A stretch of 64,000 nucleotides of DNA from Mixta sp. Marseille-Q2659 (GTDB taxonomy: Bacteria; Pseudomonadota; Gammaproteobacteria; Enterobacterales; Enterobacteriaceae): assembly GCF_940807255.1 (NCBI RefSeq), contig NZ_CALNWY010000021.1, positions 1 to 64,000 of the forward strand. Reading direction: 5' to 3'. Under the pieces are notes generated by a model. It was not told where the DNA came from and searched no databases. It saw only the letters and a program-made list of their open reading frames with translations. A program made the position numbers and the translations under genes. Shown here in pieces: positions 43,614 through 52,341 of the stretch; position 1 is the stretch's first letter; every line of letters starts with the position of its first letter.

Positions 43614-44678
43614 TTACGCGGCGGTTTCCTGACGCAGCGTATCAATATCGATGACGAAACGGTATTTCACGTCGCTTTTCAGCATACGCTCATAGGCCTC
43701 GTTAATCTGATTCATAGCGATCAGCTCAATATCGGAGGTGATATTGTGCTGGCCGCAGAAATCGAGCATCTCCTGGGTTTCATTGATGCCGCCAATCAGC
43801 GAACCGGCAACGCTGCGACGTTTGAAAATCAGATCGAACACGTGCGGTGCAGGATGATCGTTTTCCGGCGCGCCCACCAGCGTCATATTGCCGTCGCGCT
43901 TCAGAAGGTTAATGAACGGGTTGAGATCGTGCTGAGCCGCCACGGTATTCAGAATAAAGTCGAAGCTGTTGGCGTGCTGCGCCATCTGATCGGCGTCTTT
44001 AGAAATTACCACTTCATCGGCGCCCAGACGCTTACCGTCCTCGATTTTAGAGGGCGAGGTGGTGAACAGCACCACATGCGCGCCCATCGCGTGCGCCAGT
44101 TTCACGCCCATATGACCCAGGCCGCCTAAGCCGACGATGCCGACTTTTTTACCAGGCCCGGTGTTCCAGTGACGCAGCGGTGAGTAAGTGGTAATGCCCG
44201 CGCACAGCAGCGGCGCAACGCCTGCCGGATCGAGGTTTTCCGGCACGCGCAGTACGAAATCTTCGTTGACTACGATGCTGGTGGAATAGCCGCCGTAGGT
44301 CACTTCCTGGGTTTCGCGGTCCTGACCGTTATAGGTCGGCACCATCCCGTTCTCGCAATACTGTTCCAGACCTTCCTGACAGCTTGGGCAGGTGCGGCAG
44401 GAGTCAACCATACAGCCCACGCCAACCAGATCGCCGATGCGATATTTTTGTGTATGTGCGCCGACTGCGGTGACGCGTCCGACGATTTCATGGCCCGGCA
44501 CCACCGGGAAAATGGTGTTCTGCCATTCATTGCGGGCCTGGTGCAGGTCAGAGTGACAAACGCCGCAGAATAGCACTTCAATTTGTACATCATGCGCGCG
44601 CAGTTCACGCGGCTTATAGTCAAAAGGCGCGAGTTTAGATTTCGCATCCTGGGCAGCATAAGCGTGCGTAATATTCAT
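43614..44678 (-). CDS. Zinc-dependent NAD(P)-alcohol dehydrogenase (CAD/YahK-like)
   Basis: 354 residues. Catalytic zinc motif CGVCHSD (38-44) and PGHEIVG (61-67), structural zinc cysteines in CRTCPSCQEGLEQYC, Rossmann motif GLGGLGHMG, and the family YNG.D..TQEVTYGGYS segment. Closest in type to E. coli YahK, a broad aldehyde reductase preferring NADPH. ATG 44678 has AGGAG eight bases upstream. E. coli has no gene here between yjbR and uvrA. Substrate unknown. Confidence 0.88.
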   Translation of the reverse strand: MNITHAYAAQDAKSKLAPFDYKPRELRAHDVQIEVLFCGVCHSDLHQARNEWQNTIFPVVPGHEIVGRVTAVGAHTQKYRIGDLVGVGCMVDSCRTCPSCQEGLEQYCENGMVPTYNGQDRETQEVTYGGYSTSIVVNEDFVLRVPENLDPAGVAPLLCAGITTYSPLRHWNTGPGKKVGIVGLGGLGHMGVKLAHAMGAHVVLFTTSPSKIEDGKRLGADEVVISKDADQMAQHANSFDFILNTVAAQHDLNPFINLLKRDGNMTLVGAPENDHPAPHVFDLIFKRRSVAGSLIGGINETQEMLDFCGQHNITSDIELIAMNQINEAYERMLKSDVKYRFVIDIDTLRQETAA

Positions 44679-44930
44679 GGTGTCTCCTGTTATTGAGGCC
44701 GTTGTGAAGCGTAAGGAAAAACAATCAGATAAACTGACGCTCGCCATCAGAGGGCGAGCCAGTGAGCGAACCAGCATAAACAGCGCGGGGAAGGGTAACC
44801 AGACCTGAAAGTGTCTAAATCTTGCCTGATCCTGCACGATTGCCATGGAAAGAGGCAAGACCGGAGGTATGCGCCTCGATAAGAGCGGAATGAGTGAAGT
44901 AAGGCGGGAAAGCAGCCCGTGGCGATCATA

Positions 44931-44964
44931 AAAAAAGCCCCCGACGCGGGCGGCGTCAGGGGCG
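44931..44964 (-). terminator. Terminator of uvrA
   Basis: GCCCCCGACGC/GCGTCAGGGGC stem with one mismatch (44938-44948 with 44954-44964); on the minus strand it is followed by seven T residues. It lies in the 299-base gap between adh and uvrA. Confidence 0.85.
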
Positions 44965-44977
44965 TTAAATCAGCCGG

Positions 44978-47809
44978 TTAGCGCTGTGCTAACAGTGGCT
45001 TCAGGAAGCGCGCGGTATGGGACTCTTTGCAGTTCGCTACTGTTTCCGGCGTACCGGCAACCAGAATCTGTCCGCCGCCGCTGCCGCCTTCCGGGCCGAG
45101 ATCGACAATCCAGTCGGCGGTTTTCACCACGTCCAGATTATGCTCAATCACCACAATGGTGTTGCCCTGATCGCGCAGCTGGTGCAGCACCGTCAACAGC
45201 AGCTGAATATCGGCAAAGTGCAGGCCGGTGGTCGGCTCATCAAGAATATAGAGCGTCTGACCAGTGCCGCGTTTCGACAGCTCGCGCGCCAGCTTAACGC
45301 GCTGCGCCTCGCCGCCCGACAGCGTGGTCGCAGACTGGCCGAGTCGAATATAAGAGAGACCGACATCCATTAGCGTTTGCAGCTTACGCGCCAGCGCTGG
45401 CACCGCATCGAAGAACTCGCGTGCTTCTTCGATGGTCATATCCAGCACTTCATGGATGCTCTTGCCTTTGTATTTAATCTCCAGCGTCTCGCGGTTATAA
45501 CGCTTGCCTTTACACTGGTCGCACGGCACATAAATATCCGGCAGGAAGTGCATTTCCACGCGCAGCACGCCGTCACCCTGACAGGCTTCACAGCGTCCGC
45601 CGCGCACGTTAAAGCTGAAGCGGCCTGGATTATAGCCGCGCGAGCGCGACTCCGGCACGCCCGCAAACAGCTCGCGAATCGGGGTAAAGATGCCGGTATA
45701 GGTAGCCGGGTTAGAGCGCGGCGTACGGCCGATCGGACTCTGGTCAATATCGATAACCTTATCGAAATTCTCCATGCCGATCACTTCACGATACGGTGCC
45801 GGTTCGGCAATGGTTGCGCCGTTCAGCTGGCGTTGAGCAATCGGAAACAGCGTATCGTTAATCAGCGTCGATTTCCCTGAGCCGGACACGCCGGTAATAC
45901 AGGTAAACAGGCCCACCGGCAGCGTCAGCGTGACATCCTTCAGGTTGTTGCCGCGCGCGCCGGTGATTTTCAGCACTTTGTTCGGATCGGCAGGCACGCG
46001 CTGTTCCGGCACCGCAATTTTACGTTTGCCGCTCAGATACTGACCGGTCAGCGATGCTTCCACCTGCATAATTTCTTCAGCGGTGCCTTCCGCCACCACC
46101 TGACCGCCATGAACCCCAGCGCCCGGCCCGATATCAATAATATGGTCGGCGGCGCGAATGGCGTCTTCGTCATGCTCCACCACGATGACCGTATTGCCGA
46201 GGTTACGCAGATGGATCAGCGTATCCAGCAGGCGTTCGTTATCGCGCTGATGCAGGCCGATTGACGGTTCATCCAGCACATACATCACGCCGACCAGACC
46301 GGCACCGATCTGGCTCGCCAGACGAATACGCTGCGCCTCACCGCCCGACAGCGTTTCGGCGGAGCGCGACATGGAGAGATAGTTCAGGCCGACGTTAACC
46401 AGGAAGCTCAGGCGATCGCCAATCTCTTTCAGCACTTTTTCAGCGATTTTGGCGCGCTGGCCGCTCAGCTTCAGATTGCGGAAAAAGTCCATCGCATGAC
46501 CGATGCTCATATCGGAAATGGTCGGCAGCGTGGTGTCTTCGACATAAACGTGGCGCGCTTCACGACGCAGGCGCGTCCCTTCGCAGGTGGCGCAGGCGCG
46601 GTTGCTGATAAATTTCGCCAGATCTTCACGTACCGCGCTGGATTCCGTCTCTTTATAACGACGTTCCATATTGTGCAGCACGCCTTCGAACGGATGACGA
46701 CGCACCGAGGTATCGCCACGATCGTTGATATATTTGAACTCGATGCTTTCCTTGCCGGAGCCGTACAGGATCACCTGGCGCGCTTTTTCGCTCAGGCTAT
46801 TAAAAGGCGCTTCGACATCGAATTTCAGATGTTCCGCCAGCGAGCGCAGCATCTGGAAGTAGTAAAAGTTACGGCGATCCCAGCCACGAATCGCGCCGCC
46901 GGCCAGCGACAGCTCGCCATTTTGCACCACGCGCTCAGGATCGAAATATTGCTGCACGCCAAGGCCGTCGCAGGTCGGGCAGGCGCCCGCCGGGTTGTTG
47001 AATGAGAACAGGCGTGGTTCCAGTTCGCTCATGCTGTAGCCGCAGATCGGGCAGGCGAAGTTCGCGGAGAACAGCAGTTCATGCGCATCGGCATCGTCCA
47101 TATCAGCAACAATCGCCGTGCCGCCAGAGAGTTCCAGCGCGGTCTCAAACGATTCCGCCAGCCGCTGCGCAAGATCTTCACGCACCTTAAAGCGATCGAT
47201 AACCACTTCAATGGTATGTTTCTTTTGCAACTCCAGCTTTGGCGGATCAGAAAGGTCGCAGACTTCACCGTCAATACGGGCGCGAATGTAGCCCTGCGTC
47301 GCCAGGTTCTCCAGCGTTTTGGTATGTTCGCCTTTACGATCTTTCACCACCGGTGCCAGCAGCATCAGACGCGTGCCTTCCGGCTGCGCCAGTACATTAT
47401 CCACCATCTGACTCACCGTCTGTGCCGCCAGCGGCACGCCGTGATCGGGGCAGCGCGGCTCGCCAACGCGGGCGAACAGCAGGCGCAGATAGTCGTGAAT
47501 TTCGGTAATGGTTCCCACCGTCGATCGCGGGTTATGAGAGGTGGATTTCTGCTCAATAGAAATGGCTGGCGACAGGCCTTCTATATGATCGACATCCGGT
47601 TTTTCCATCAGCGACAGAAACTGACGCGCATAGGCGGAAAGGGATTCCACATAGCGGCGCTGTCCCTCGGCATACAGCGTATCGAACGCCAGCGAGGATT
47701 TCCCGGAACCTGACAGGCCGGTGACAACGATCAGTTTGTCGCGAGGGATGATCAGGTTGATGTTTTTCAGGTTGTGGGTGCGGGCACCCCGGACTTCAAT
47801 CTTATCCAT
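44978..47809 (-). CDS. uvrA: Excinuclease ABC subunit A
   Basis: DNA-damage recognition ATPase of nucleotide excision repair, 943 residues (E. coli 940). Two ABC ATPase modules with Walker [10 protein letters not shown] and GVSGSGKST, two LSGGEAQR signatures, and zinc fingers CPICG...CPTCDG and CEACQGDG...CDQCKG. Divergent from ssb across a region with an SOS box, as in E. coli. Confidence 0.98.
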   Translation of the reverse strand: MDKIEVRGARTHNLKNINLIIPRDKLIVVTGLSGSGKSSLAFDTLYAEGQRRYVESLSAYARQFLSLMEKPDVDHIEGLSPAISIEQKSTSHNPRSTVGTITEIHDYLRLLFARVGEPRCPDHGVPLAAQTVSQMVDNVLAQPEGTRLMLLAPVVKDRKGEHTKTLENLATQGYIRARIDGEVCDLSDPPKLELQKKHTIEVVIDRFKVREDLAQRLAESFETALELSGGTAIVADMDDADAHELLFSANFACPICGYSMSELEPRLFSFNNPAGACPTCDGLGVQQYFDPERVVQNGELSLAGGAIRGWDRRNFYYFQMLRSLAEHLKFDVEAPFNSLSEKARQVILYGSGKESIEFKYINDRGDTSVRRHPFEGVLHNMERRYKETESSAVREDLAKFISNRACATCEGTRLRREARHVYVEDTTLPTISDMSIGHAMDFFRNLKLSGQRAKIAEKVLKEIGDRLSFLVNVGLNYLSMSRSAETLSGGEAQRIRLASQIGAGLVGVMYVLDEPSIGLHQRDNERLLDTLIHLRNLGNTVIVVEHDEDAIRAADHIIDIGPGAGVHGGQVVAEGTAEEIMQVEASLTGQYLSGKRKIAVPEQRVPADPNKVLKITGARGNNLKDVTLTLPVGLFTCITGVSGSGKSTLINDTLFPIAQRQLNGATIAEPAPYREVIGMENFDKVIDIDQSPIGRTPRSNPATYTGIFTPIRELFAGVPESRSRGYNPGRFSFNVRGGRCEACQGDGVLRVEMHFLPDIYVPCDQCKGKRYNRETLEIKYKGKSIHEVLDMTIEEAREFFDAVPALARKLQTLMDVGLSYIRLGQSATTLSGGEAQRVKLARELSKRGTGQTLYILDEPTTGLHFADIQLLLTVLHQLRDQGNTIVVIEHNLDVVKTADWIVDLGPEGGSGGGQILVAGTPETVANCKESHTARFLKPLLAQR

Positions 47810-47892
47810 TCACATTTCCCGGATTAACGCAGACTCACCATGCCCGTAACGCTACGGCAGGACTAAACAGGTCATTATGGCACAAAAAATAA

Positions 47893-47908
47893 CTGAATGT
47901 ATATCCAG
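47893..47908. promoter_or_regulatory. LexA box between uvrA and ssb
   Basis: CTGAATGTATATCCAG fits CTG-N10-CAG with a TATAT core. The position, 84 bases before uvrA and 127 before ssb, matches the shared SOS operator of E. coli. Confidence 0.9.
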
Positions 47909-48034
47909 TAGTCTGTTGCAACGGTGCAAAAAGATCTTCATTATTGGAAGCTTGCTCGGAAGTATGATCGGGCAGGCTAGCGTGGTAGAATTTACCGTTT
48001 AGACTTTAGTGAATACTCATCGGGAGACGCGAAC

Positions 48035-48580
48035 ATGGCCAGCAGAGGCGTTAACAAAGTGATTCTTGTCGGGAATCTGGGTCAGGATCCGGAAGTGCGT
48101 TATATGCCGAATGGTGGAGCCGTAGCGAATATTACGCTGGCGACTTCCGAAAGCTGGCGTGACAAGCAAACCGGCGAGACCAAAGAGAAAACGGAATGGC
48201 ACCGCGTTGTGCTGTTCGGCAAACTGGCAGAAGTGGCGGGTGAATACCTGCGTAAAGGTTCTCAGGTTTATATCGAAGGTTCTCTGCAAACGCGCAAATG
48301 GCAGGATCAGAGCGGCCAGGAACGTTACACCACGGAAGTGGTAGTTAACGTCGGCGGCACCATGCAGATGCTCGGCGGCCGTCAGGGCGGCGCGGGCGCG
48401 CAGGCCGGTGGCGGCATGGGCGGCGGCAACAGCAATAACAACGGTTGGGGCCAGCCTCAGCAGCCGCAGGGCGGTAATCAGTTCAGCGGTGGCGGGCAGC
48501 AGGCACCGGCTCGTCCGCAGCAGAGCGCCCCTGCGAACAATGAACCGCCAATGGATTTCGACGACGATATTCCGTTCTGA
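48035..48580 (+). CDS. ssb: Single-stranded DNA-binding protein
   Basis: 181 residues (E. coli 178). OB-fold at 1-110 ([35 protein letters not shown]), then a Gly/Gln-rich disordered linker and the acidic partner-binding tip DFDDDIPF. Coats single-stranded DNA in replication, recombination and repair. Ends at a strong terminator. Confidence 0.98.
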   Translation: MASRGVNKVILVGNLGQDPEVRYMPNGGAVANITLATSESWRDKQTGETKEKTEWHRVVLFGKLAEVAGEYLRKGSQVYIEGSLQTRKWQDQSGQERYTTEVVVNVGGTMQMLGGRQGGAGAQAGGGMGGGNSNNNGWGQPQQPQGGNQFSGGGQQAPARPQQSAPANNEPPMDFDDDIPF

Positions 48581-48612
48581 TAAGCCGCTTTTTGTTCTGG
48601 CGATCGCTTAAG

Positions 48613-48638
48613 AAAACCTGCTTCGGCAGGTTTTTTTT
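48613..48638 (+). terminator. Terminator of ssb
   Basis: AAAACCTGC/GCAGGTTTT stem with a TTCG loop (48613-48621 with 48626-48634), running into eight T residues. Confidence 0.93.
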
Positions 48639-48699
48639 AAGCAAAAATAAACGGCTGGGCGTATATAGCGAGACACGTTCTTTTATAGGGATATAAATC

Positions 48700-49137
48700 A
48701 TGCAACGTAAATTTTGCCTTTCCGTTATTCTTACTCTTCCGCTCCTGCTTACGGCGTGCGCAGGATCTCAAACCAGCGTGGATAAAAATGCCCGTCATAT
48801 GGCTCATCAAATAGCCCGCGTGCATTTTGATCCCAATACGCGTCCGCTGACCGCCGACAACATCCGCTTAATGGCGCAATTCCTCAGTCAGTTTTATGAC
48901 CAGGGTAAAAAAGATCGGGCCGCTGGCCTTACGCTGGCGCAGGCACAACAACGGGTAAATTGTTTTCGCCAACAGCAAGCTGGCGACGCTGCGGGACATA
49001 GCCCCTTTGCGCTTGAAGCGCAAAAAAGCTTTTTTCTTACGCATCAATACACCGCCGATCAGCCGGAAAAACGTCGCACAATCTTGCTGGATGGCGCTAT
49101 CGCTACTTATTGGGATGGCTATAACGGCAAGCCGTAA
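48700..49137 (+). CDS. Small lipoprotein, tentatively Exc2-like
   Basis: 145 residues. Clear lipoprotein signal MQRKFCLSVILTLPLLLTAC, with Cys20 the acylation site. The mature part is hydrophilic and helical (HMAHQIARVHFDP, TADNIRLMAQFLSQFYDQGKKDRAAGLTL). General form resembles chromosomal lipoproteins annotated as the Exc2 (ColE1 entry exclusion) family, but this is from memory and weak. Only 62 bases before the IS1 element; first gene of the accessory segment that replaces the direct ssb-yjcB junction of E. coli. Confidence 0.7.
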   Translation: MQRKFCLSVILTLPLLLTACAGSQTSVDKNARHMAHQIARVHFDPNTRPLTADNIRLMAQFLSQFYDQGKKDRAAGLTLAQAQQRVNCFRQQQAGDAAGHSPFALEAQKSFFLTHQYTADQPEKRRTILLDGAIATYWDGYNGKP

Positions 49138-49255
49138 CGTCAGTGCTGGCTTCTATTGCCGCTGAGTGATTTAAAGCGGCTCGCGACAGCAGCATATTTC
49201 GGTAATGCTGCCAACTTACTGATTTAGTGTATGATGGTGATTTTAAGGTGCTTGC

Positions 49256-49531
49256 GTGGCTTCCATTTCCATCAGATGTCCTTCCTGCTCCGCTACTGAA
49301 GGCGTGGTGCGTAACGGCAAAAGCACTGCCGGACATCAGCGCTATCTCTGCTCTCATTGCCGTAAAACATGGCAACTACAGTTCACTTACACCGCCTCTC
49401 AGCCCGGTACGCACCAGAAAATCATTGATATGGCCATGAATGGCGTCGGATGTCGCGCCAGTGCACGCATTATGGGCGTTGGCCTCAACACGGTTTTACG
49501 TCACTTAAAAAACTCAGGCCGCAGTCGGTAA
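49256..49531 (+). CDS. insA: IS1 protein InsA
   Basis: 91 residues from GTG 49256, with the zinc-finger cysteines CPSC...CSHC and a helix-turn-helix. Alone it binds the ends and represses transposase. Fused with InsB by frameshifting at AAAAAAC (49507-49513) it forms the transposase. Intact. Confidence 0.96.
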   Translation: MASISIRCPSCSATEGVVRNGKSTAGHQRYLCSHCRKTWQLQFTYTASQPGTHQKIIDMAMNGVGCRASARIMGVGLNTVLRHLKNSGRSR

Positions 49532-49953
49532 CCTCGCGCATACAACCGGGCAGTGATGTGATTGTCTGCGCTGAAATGGACGAACAGTGGGGCTACGTCG
49601 GTGCTAAATCACGTCAGCGCTGGCTGTTTTACGCGTATGACAGGATACGGAGGACGGTTGTGGCGCACGTCTTCGGTGAACGCACTCTGGCCACACTGGA
49701 GCGTCTTCTGAGCCTGCTGTCGGCCTTTGAGGTCGTGGTATGGATGACGGATGGCTGGCCGCTGTACGAATCACGCCTGAAGGGAAAGCTGCACGTTATC
49801 AGCAAGCGTTACACTCAGCGCATTGAGCGACATAACCTGAATCTGAGACAACATCTGGCAAGGCTGGGACGGAAGTCACTGTCGTTCTCAAAATCGGTGG
49901 AGCTGCATGACAAGGTCATCGGGCATTATCTGAACATAAAACACTATCAGTAA
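49450..49953 (+). CDS. insB: IS1 transposase catalytic frame InsB
   Basis: 167 residues of the IS1 DDE-type catalytic part ([51 protein letters not shown]), reading frame intact to its normal end KHYQ. Expressed as InsAB' by -1 frameshift from insA. The element therefore looks transposition-competent. Confidence 0.96.
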   Translation: MSRQCTHYGRWPQHGFTSLKKLRPQSVTSRIQPGSDVIVCAEMDEQWGYVGAKSRQRWLFYAYDRIRRTVVAHVFGERTLATLERLLSLLSAFEVVVWMTDGWPLYESRLKGKLHVISKRYTQRIERHNLNLRQHLARLGRKSLSFSKSVELHDKVIGHYLNIKHYQ

Positions 49954-49968
49954 GTTGGAGTCATTACC

Positions 49969-50506
49969 GAAGGATGTTGGGCTATTTAACGCAGCGAATA
50001 TTATTTCCGCTTCATGGATATTTATTCCTGCGGCAATCATTACCTCTAGTTTTACGGAAATATTCAGGGAACAGTCAGAAAGGGCATTAAAACTGACTGC
50101 GCGTTTGAATGGTTATGTCATGGTTATTTCACTATTAATGCTGCTTATCGTAACCCTGTACGGTGAGAACATTATTATTACCCTTTATGGGCAAGATTAC
50201 ACACAGTCGGGAAGTCTCATTACGTTATTGTCATTAGCAACCTGCTTTTCGTCAATGGGGACAGTTGCATATCGTTATATGGTCAAAGAAGGAGGTTTTA
50301 ATTATCTGCTGAAGAAAATTCTCTGCCTGATGGCAATCAGCGTACCGTTATCCTGGGTTTTAATTACCAGCTTCGGACTGATCGGCGCGGCGTGGAGTGT
50401 TTTAATCACAGAAATCCTGTCCCTGACCGTAATGAATTACTTCTTCAAACATGGCGTCATCCACAAGATCCACGTTTCCTCACTCAACTACAAAACTTAC
50501 AAATGA
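49969..50506 (+). pseudogene. Polysaccharide flippase (Wzx-like), 5' end removed by IS1
   Basis: The frame begins with about six codons inside IS1 and continues into VGLFNAANIISASWIFIPAAIITSSF, typical of the second half of Wzx/MATE-like polysaccharide transporters. About 180 residues and five or six helices remain of an expected 400 or more. The N-terminal half and promoter are missing, so it is a remnant. Base composition is more A+T rich than its neighbours, suggesting horizontal origin. It ends seven bases before the ATP-grasp gene, so they were one operon. Confidence 0.88.
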
Positions 50507-50513
50507 GGTTAAG

Positions 50514-51463
50514 ATGTCTAAGTTTAAAGATGAATTAAGAAGAAGCGTTCTTTATTTTGTAAAAAAAATGCCGTGGGCATACCAGGACCGTATTCACTAT
50601 TTTCATAAGTTTAAAAGACTACCCAATATTCGTGAACCCAAGCTGTTTAACGAGAAAGTGTTATACCGTAAGTTCGTCAACGGTGACTACGCGCGCTACG
50701 GCAAGCTCTCTGACAAATTCACGGTTCGCGACTATATCGCTGATACTATTGGCAATGAATACCTGATCCCACTGGTACACGAAACCAGCGATCCCACGAC
50801 GCTGCTGAGTCTGCCAGGCCTGAAGAATACGGTGGTTAAGCCCAACCACGGTTCTAATATGGTGGAAATTCTGCTGGAAGAGCCGGACAGCCTGCAAAAG
50901 CAGCTGATCGTTAATCGCTGTCAGGAGTGGCTGCGCAAAGACTTTTCCGAAGAGGCGCGCGAGATACATTATCGTTATATCAAGCCGCGCATTCTGGTTG
51001 AACAGTATATTGGCGATGGGAAAAGCGCACCGATCGATTCCACATGTTCAATAAAAAGGACGGCAATTTTGAATATGTGCTGCAGGTTATCTATAACCGC
51101 AGTAATCCGGCGCTCTCGATGAATTTCTACGTGAATAATCTGAGCGAAGCCTGGTATAAAATCCGCGATACCGGTCTGGATATTCAACAGGTTATGCCGA
51201 AGCTGGAACAGGCACTGGAATTAAGTAAAACGCTGGCGAAAGAGTTCGATTACGTTCGCGTTGACTGGTATATCCATGAAGAACAGATCTGGTTTGGCGA
51301 ATTAACCTTTACGCCAGGCGCCGGTCTGGTTACCGGACTCGATCGCGGCCTGAATAAAATGATGGGCGAAATGTGGTTGCAGGATCGGGTTAACCTTCCG
51401 ACACCGCTGGGCTCTACAGATGTAACTGATGTAACGCTGCCGGGATTGCTGAAAAAGGTTTAA
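50514..51463 (+). pseudogene. TupA-like ATP-grasp polysaccharide protein, frameshifted
   Basis: Frame one (ATG 50514, AGGTT upstream) covers the N-terminus, KPNHGSNMVEILLEEPD and PRILVEQYIGDGKSAPID, then goes out of frame. Frame two from 51044 resumes with MFNKKDGNFEYVLQVIYNR, DYVRVDWYIHEEQIWFGELTFTPGAGL to the end. The TupA-like ATP-grasp family (exopolysaccharide clusters) reads IDYKFHMFNKKDG at this point. A 7-base loss at about 51037, probably between ATT repeats in GATTACAAATTCCAC, explains the break. Restored length would be about 318 residues. Confidence 0.87.
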
Positions 51464-51490
51464 CGCCTTTGACCGGAGAAATAATAAAAA

Positions 51491-51517
51491 AGCGAGCCGG
51501 GCAGCTCGCTTTTTTTA
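51491..51517 (+). terminator. Terminator after the accessory segment
   Basis: AGCGAGC/GCTCGCT stem (51491-51497 with 51504-51510) flanked by A- and T-runs; can serve both the TupA-like gene and the convergent yjcB. Confidence 0.9.
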
Positions 51518-51561
51518 TTGGTCAGCTATCAGGATAGCAACGGCTTTTATCAGACTACCGC

Positions 51562-51843
51562 TCAGGGCATCGGCCATTCAGGCGGCGTCTGGCTCATAAT
51601 ATTGATAAAGGTGTCTTTGGTAATGTTCAGAAAATTATTAACGTTTTCCATACTGAACGACATACCTAATAATCCGGCAACAAACCAGCAGGTCAGGCCG
51701 ACGCCGATACCGCTACAGACAAAAGCCATGACCGGATGGCTGGTTTGACGGCACTTTGTTTTAAAGGTGCTGGCGAAAAACATCAGAACGGCGCTCAGCA
51801 ATTCCCAACGCATTACAACAAGGCTGGCGGTAAGCGTAGCCAT
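51562..51843 (-). CDS. yjcB: Membrane protein YjcB
   Basis: 93 residues from ATG 51843 (E. coli YjcB is also 93). Shares MATLT, RWxLLSAVxMFxAST, CWFxxGLLG and the end NQTPPxWPM-type (here SQTPPEWPMP). Two hydrophobic helices, inner membrane. Function unknown. The frame extends further upstream but without homology. A perfect CRP site lies about 100 bases before the start. Confidence 0.92.
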   Translation of the reverse strand: MATLTASLVVMRWELLSAVLMFFASTFKTKCRQTSHPVMAFVCSGIGVGLTCWFVAGLLGMSFSMENVNNFLNITKDTFINIMSQTPPEWPMP

Positions 51844-51945
51844 AACATGCAACCTCTGTCTCTTATTAACCCTGACGCCTGGAGTAAGAAGACGCGATAA
51901 AGATGCCAGAGAGTCTCTACCGGTCATGAACATGCAGCACTAAAG

Positions 51946-51961
51946 TGTGACTTGGGTCACA
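51946..51961. promoter_or_regulatory. Perfect CRP operator between yjcB and the diguanylate cyclase
   Basis: TGTGACTTGGGTCACA is an exact TGTGA-N6-TCACA dyad. It lies 103 bases before yjcB on one side and about 370 bases before the diguanylate cyclase on the other. The 490-base gap (51844-52333) otherwise shows only two doubtful short reading frames next to the cyclase start. Confidence 0.85.
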
Positions 51962-52125
51962 TTATATCACTGCATTTTAAAAATTGAACAAAATTTACAC
52001 CAGATAAGCTGCTTCTGAAGGCGGGAATAGCTGCGGTGCAGGCAGGGTAAGAAGGCGTTTAATTTCCTGTCTTTATTAGCAAAATAAAGAAACAACAGGG
52101 ATTTGGGATGAATCTGACCCGCTGA

Positions 52126-52341
52126 ATGATTGTACCTGCGACATCAGCCAGATACGCTTTTCAACCCATGCTGATCTGGTCAGCGCAGGCGTTGTTCGTG
52201 CCGTTTAGCCCTGCTTTCTCTTTTATTCAGGATCCTGATATGACTAAGTTGCTTCCTGCCTCTGACCTTCGTTCGGGGTATCGTCTGCTGCAACACGGCG
52301 CGTCATTTAACGGCACCTTTTTCGGAGGGCGATGTGATTAA
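52126..52341 (+). CDS. Doubtful 71-residue leader frame overlapping the diguanylate cyclase start
   Basis: ATG 52126 opens directly after the TGA of a five-codon frame (52108-52125, Met-Asn-Leu-Thr-Arg). It runs 71 codons to end eight bases inside the cyclase gene. No ribosome site stands before 52126, so any expression would rely on coupling from the five-codon frame. The sequence (MIVPATSARYAFQPMLIW...) is not recognised. Reported because the stop/start and overlap arrangement is suggestive; it may be chance. Confidence 0.2.
   Translation: MIVPATSARYAFQPMLIWSAQALFVPFSPAFSFIQDPDMTKLLPASDLRSGYRLLQHGASFNGTFFGGRCD

Larger units (their letters stand above)
49201..49968 (+). mobile_element. Complete IS1-family insertion sequence
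   Basis: 768 bases, the canonical IS1 length. Terminal inverted repeats are 49201-49223 (GGTAATGCTGCC...) and 49946-49968 (complement GGTAATGACTCC...). Contains insA and insB with the A6C slippery run at 49507-49513 for -1 frameshifting to the InsAB' transposase. The sequence differs from the classic IS1 at scattered bases, so it is an isoform. The 9-base flanks differ (GCATATTTC left, GAAGGATGT right): no target duplication. Confidence 0.98.
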
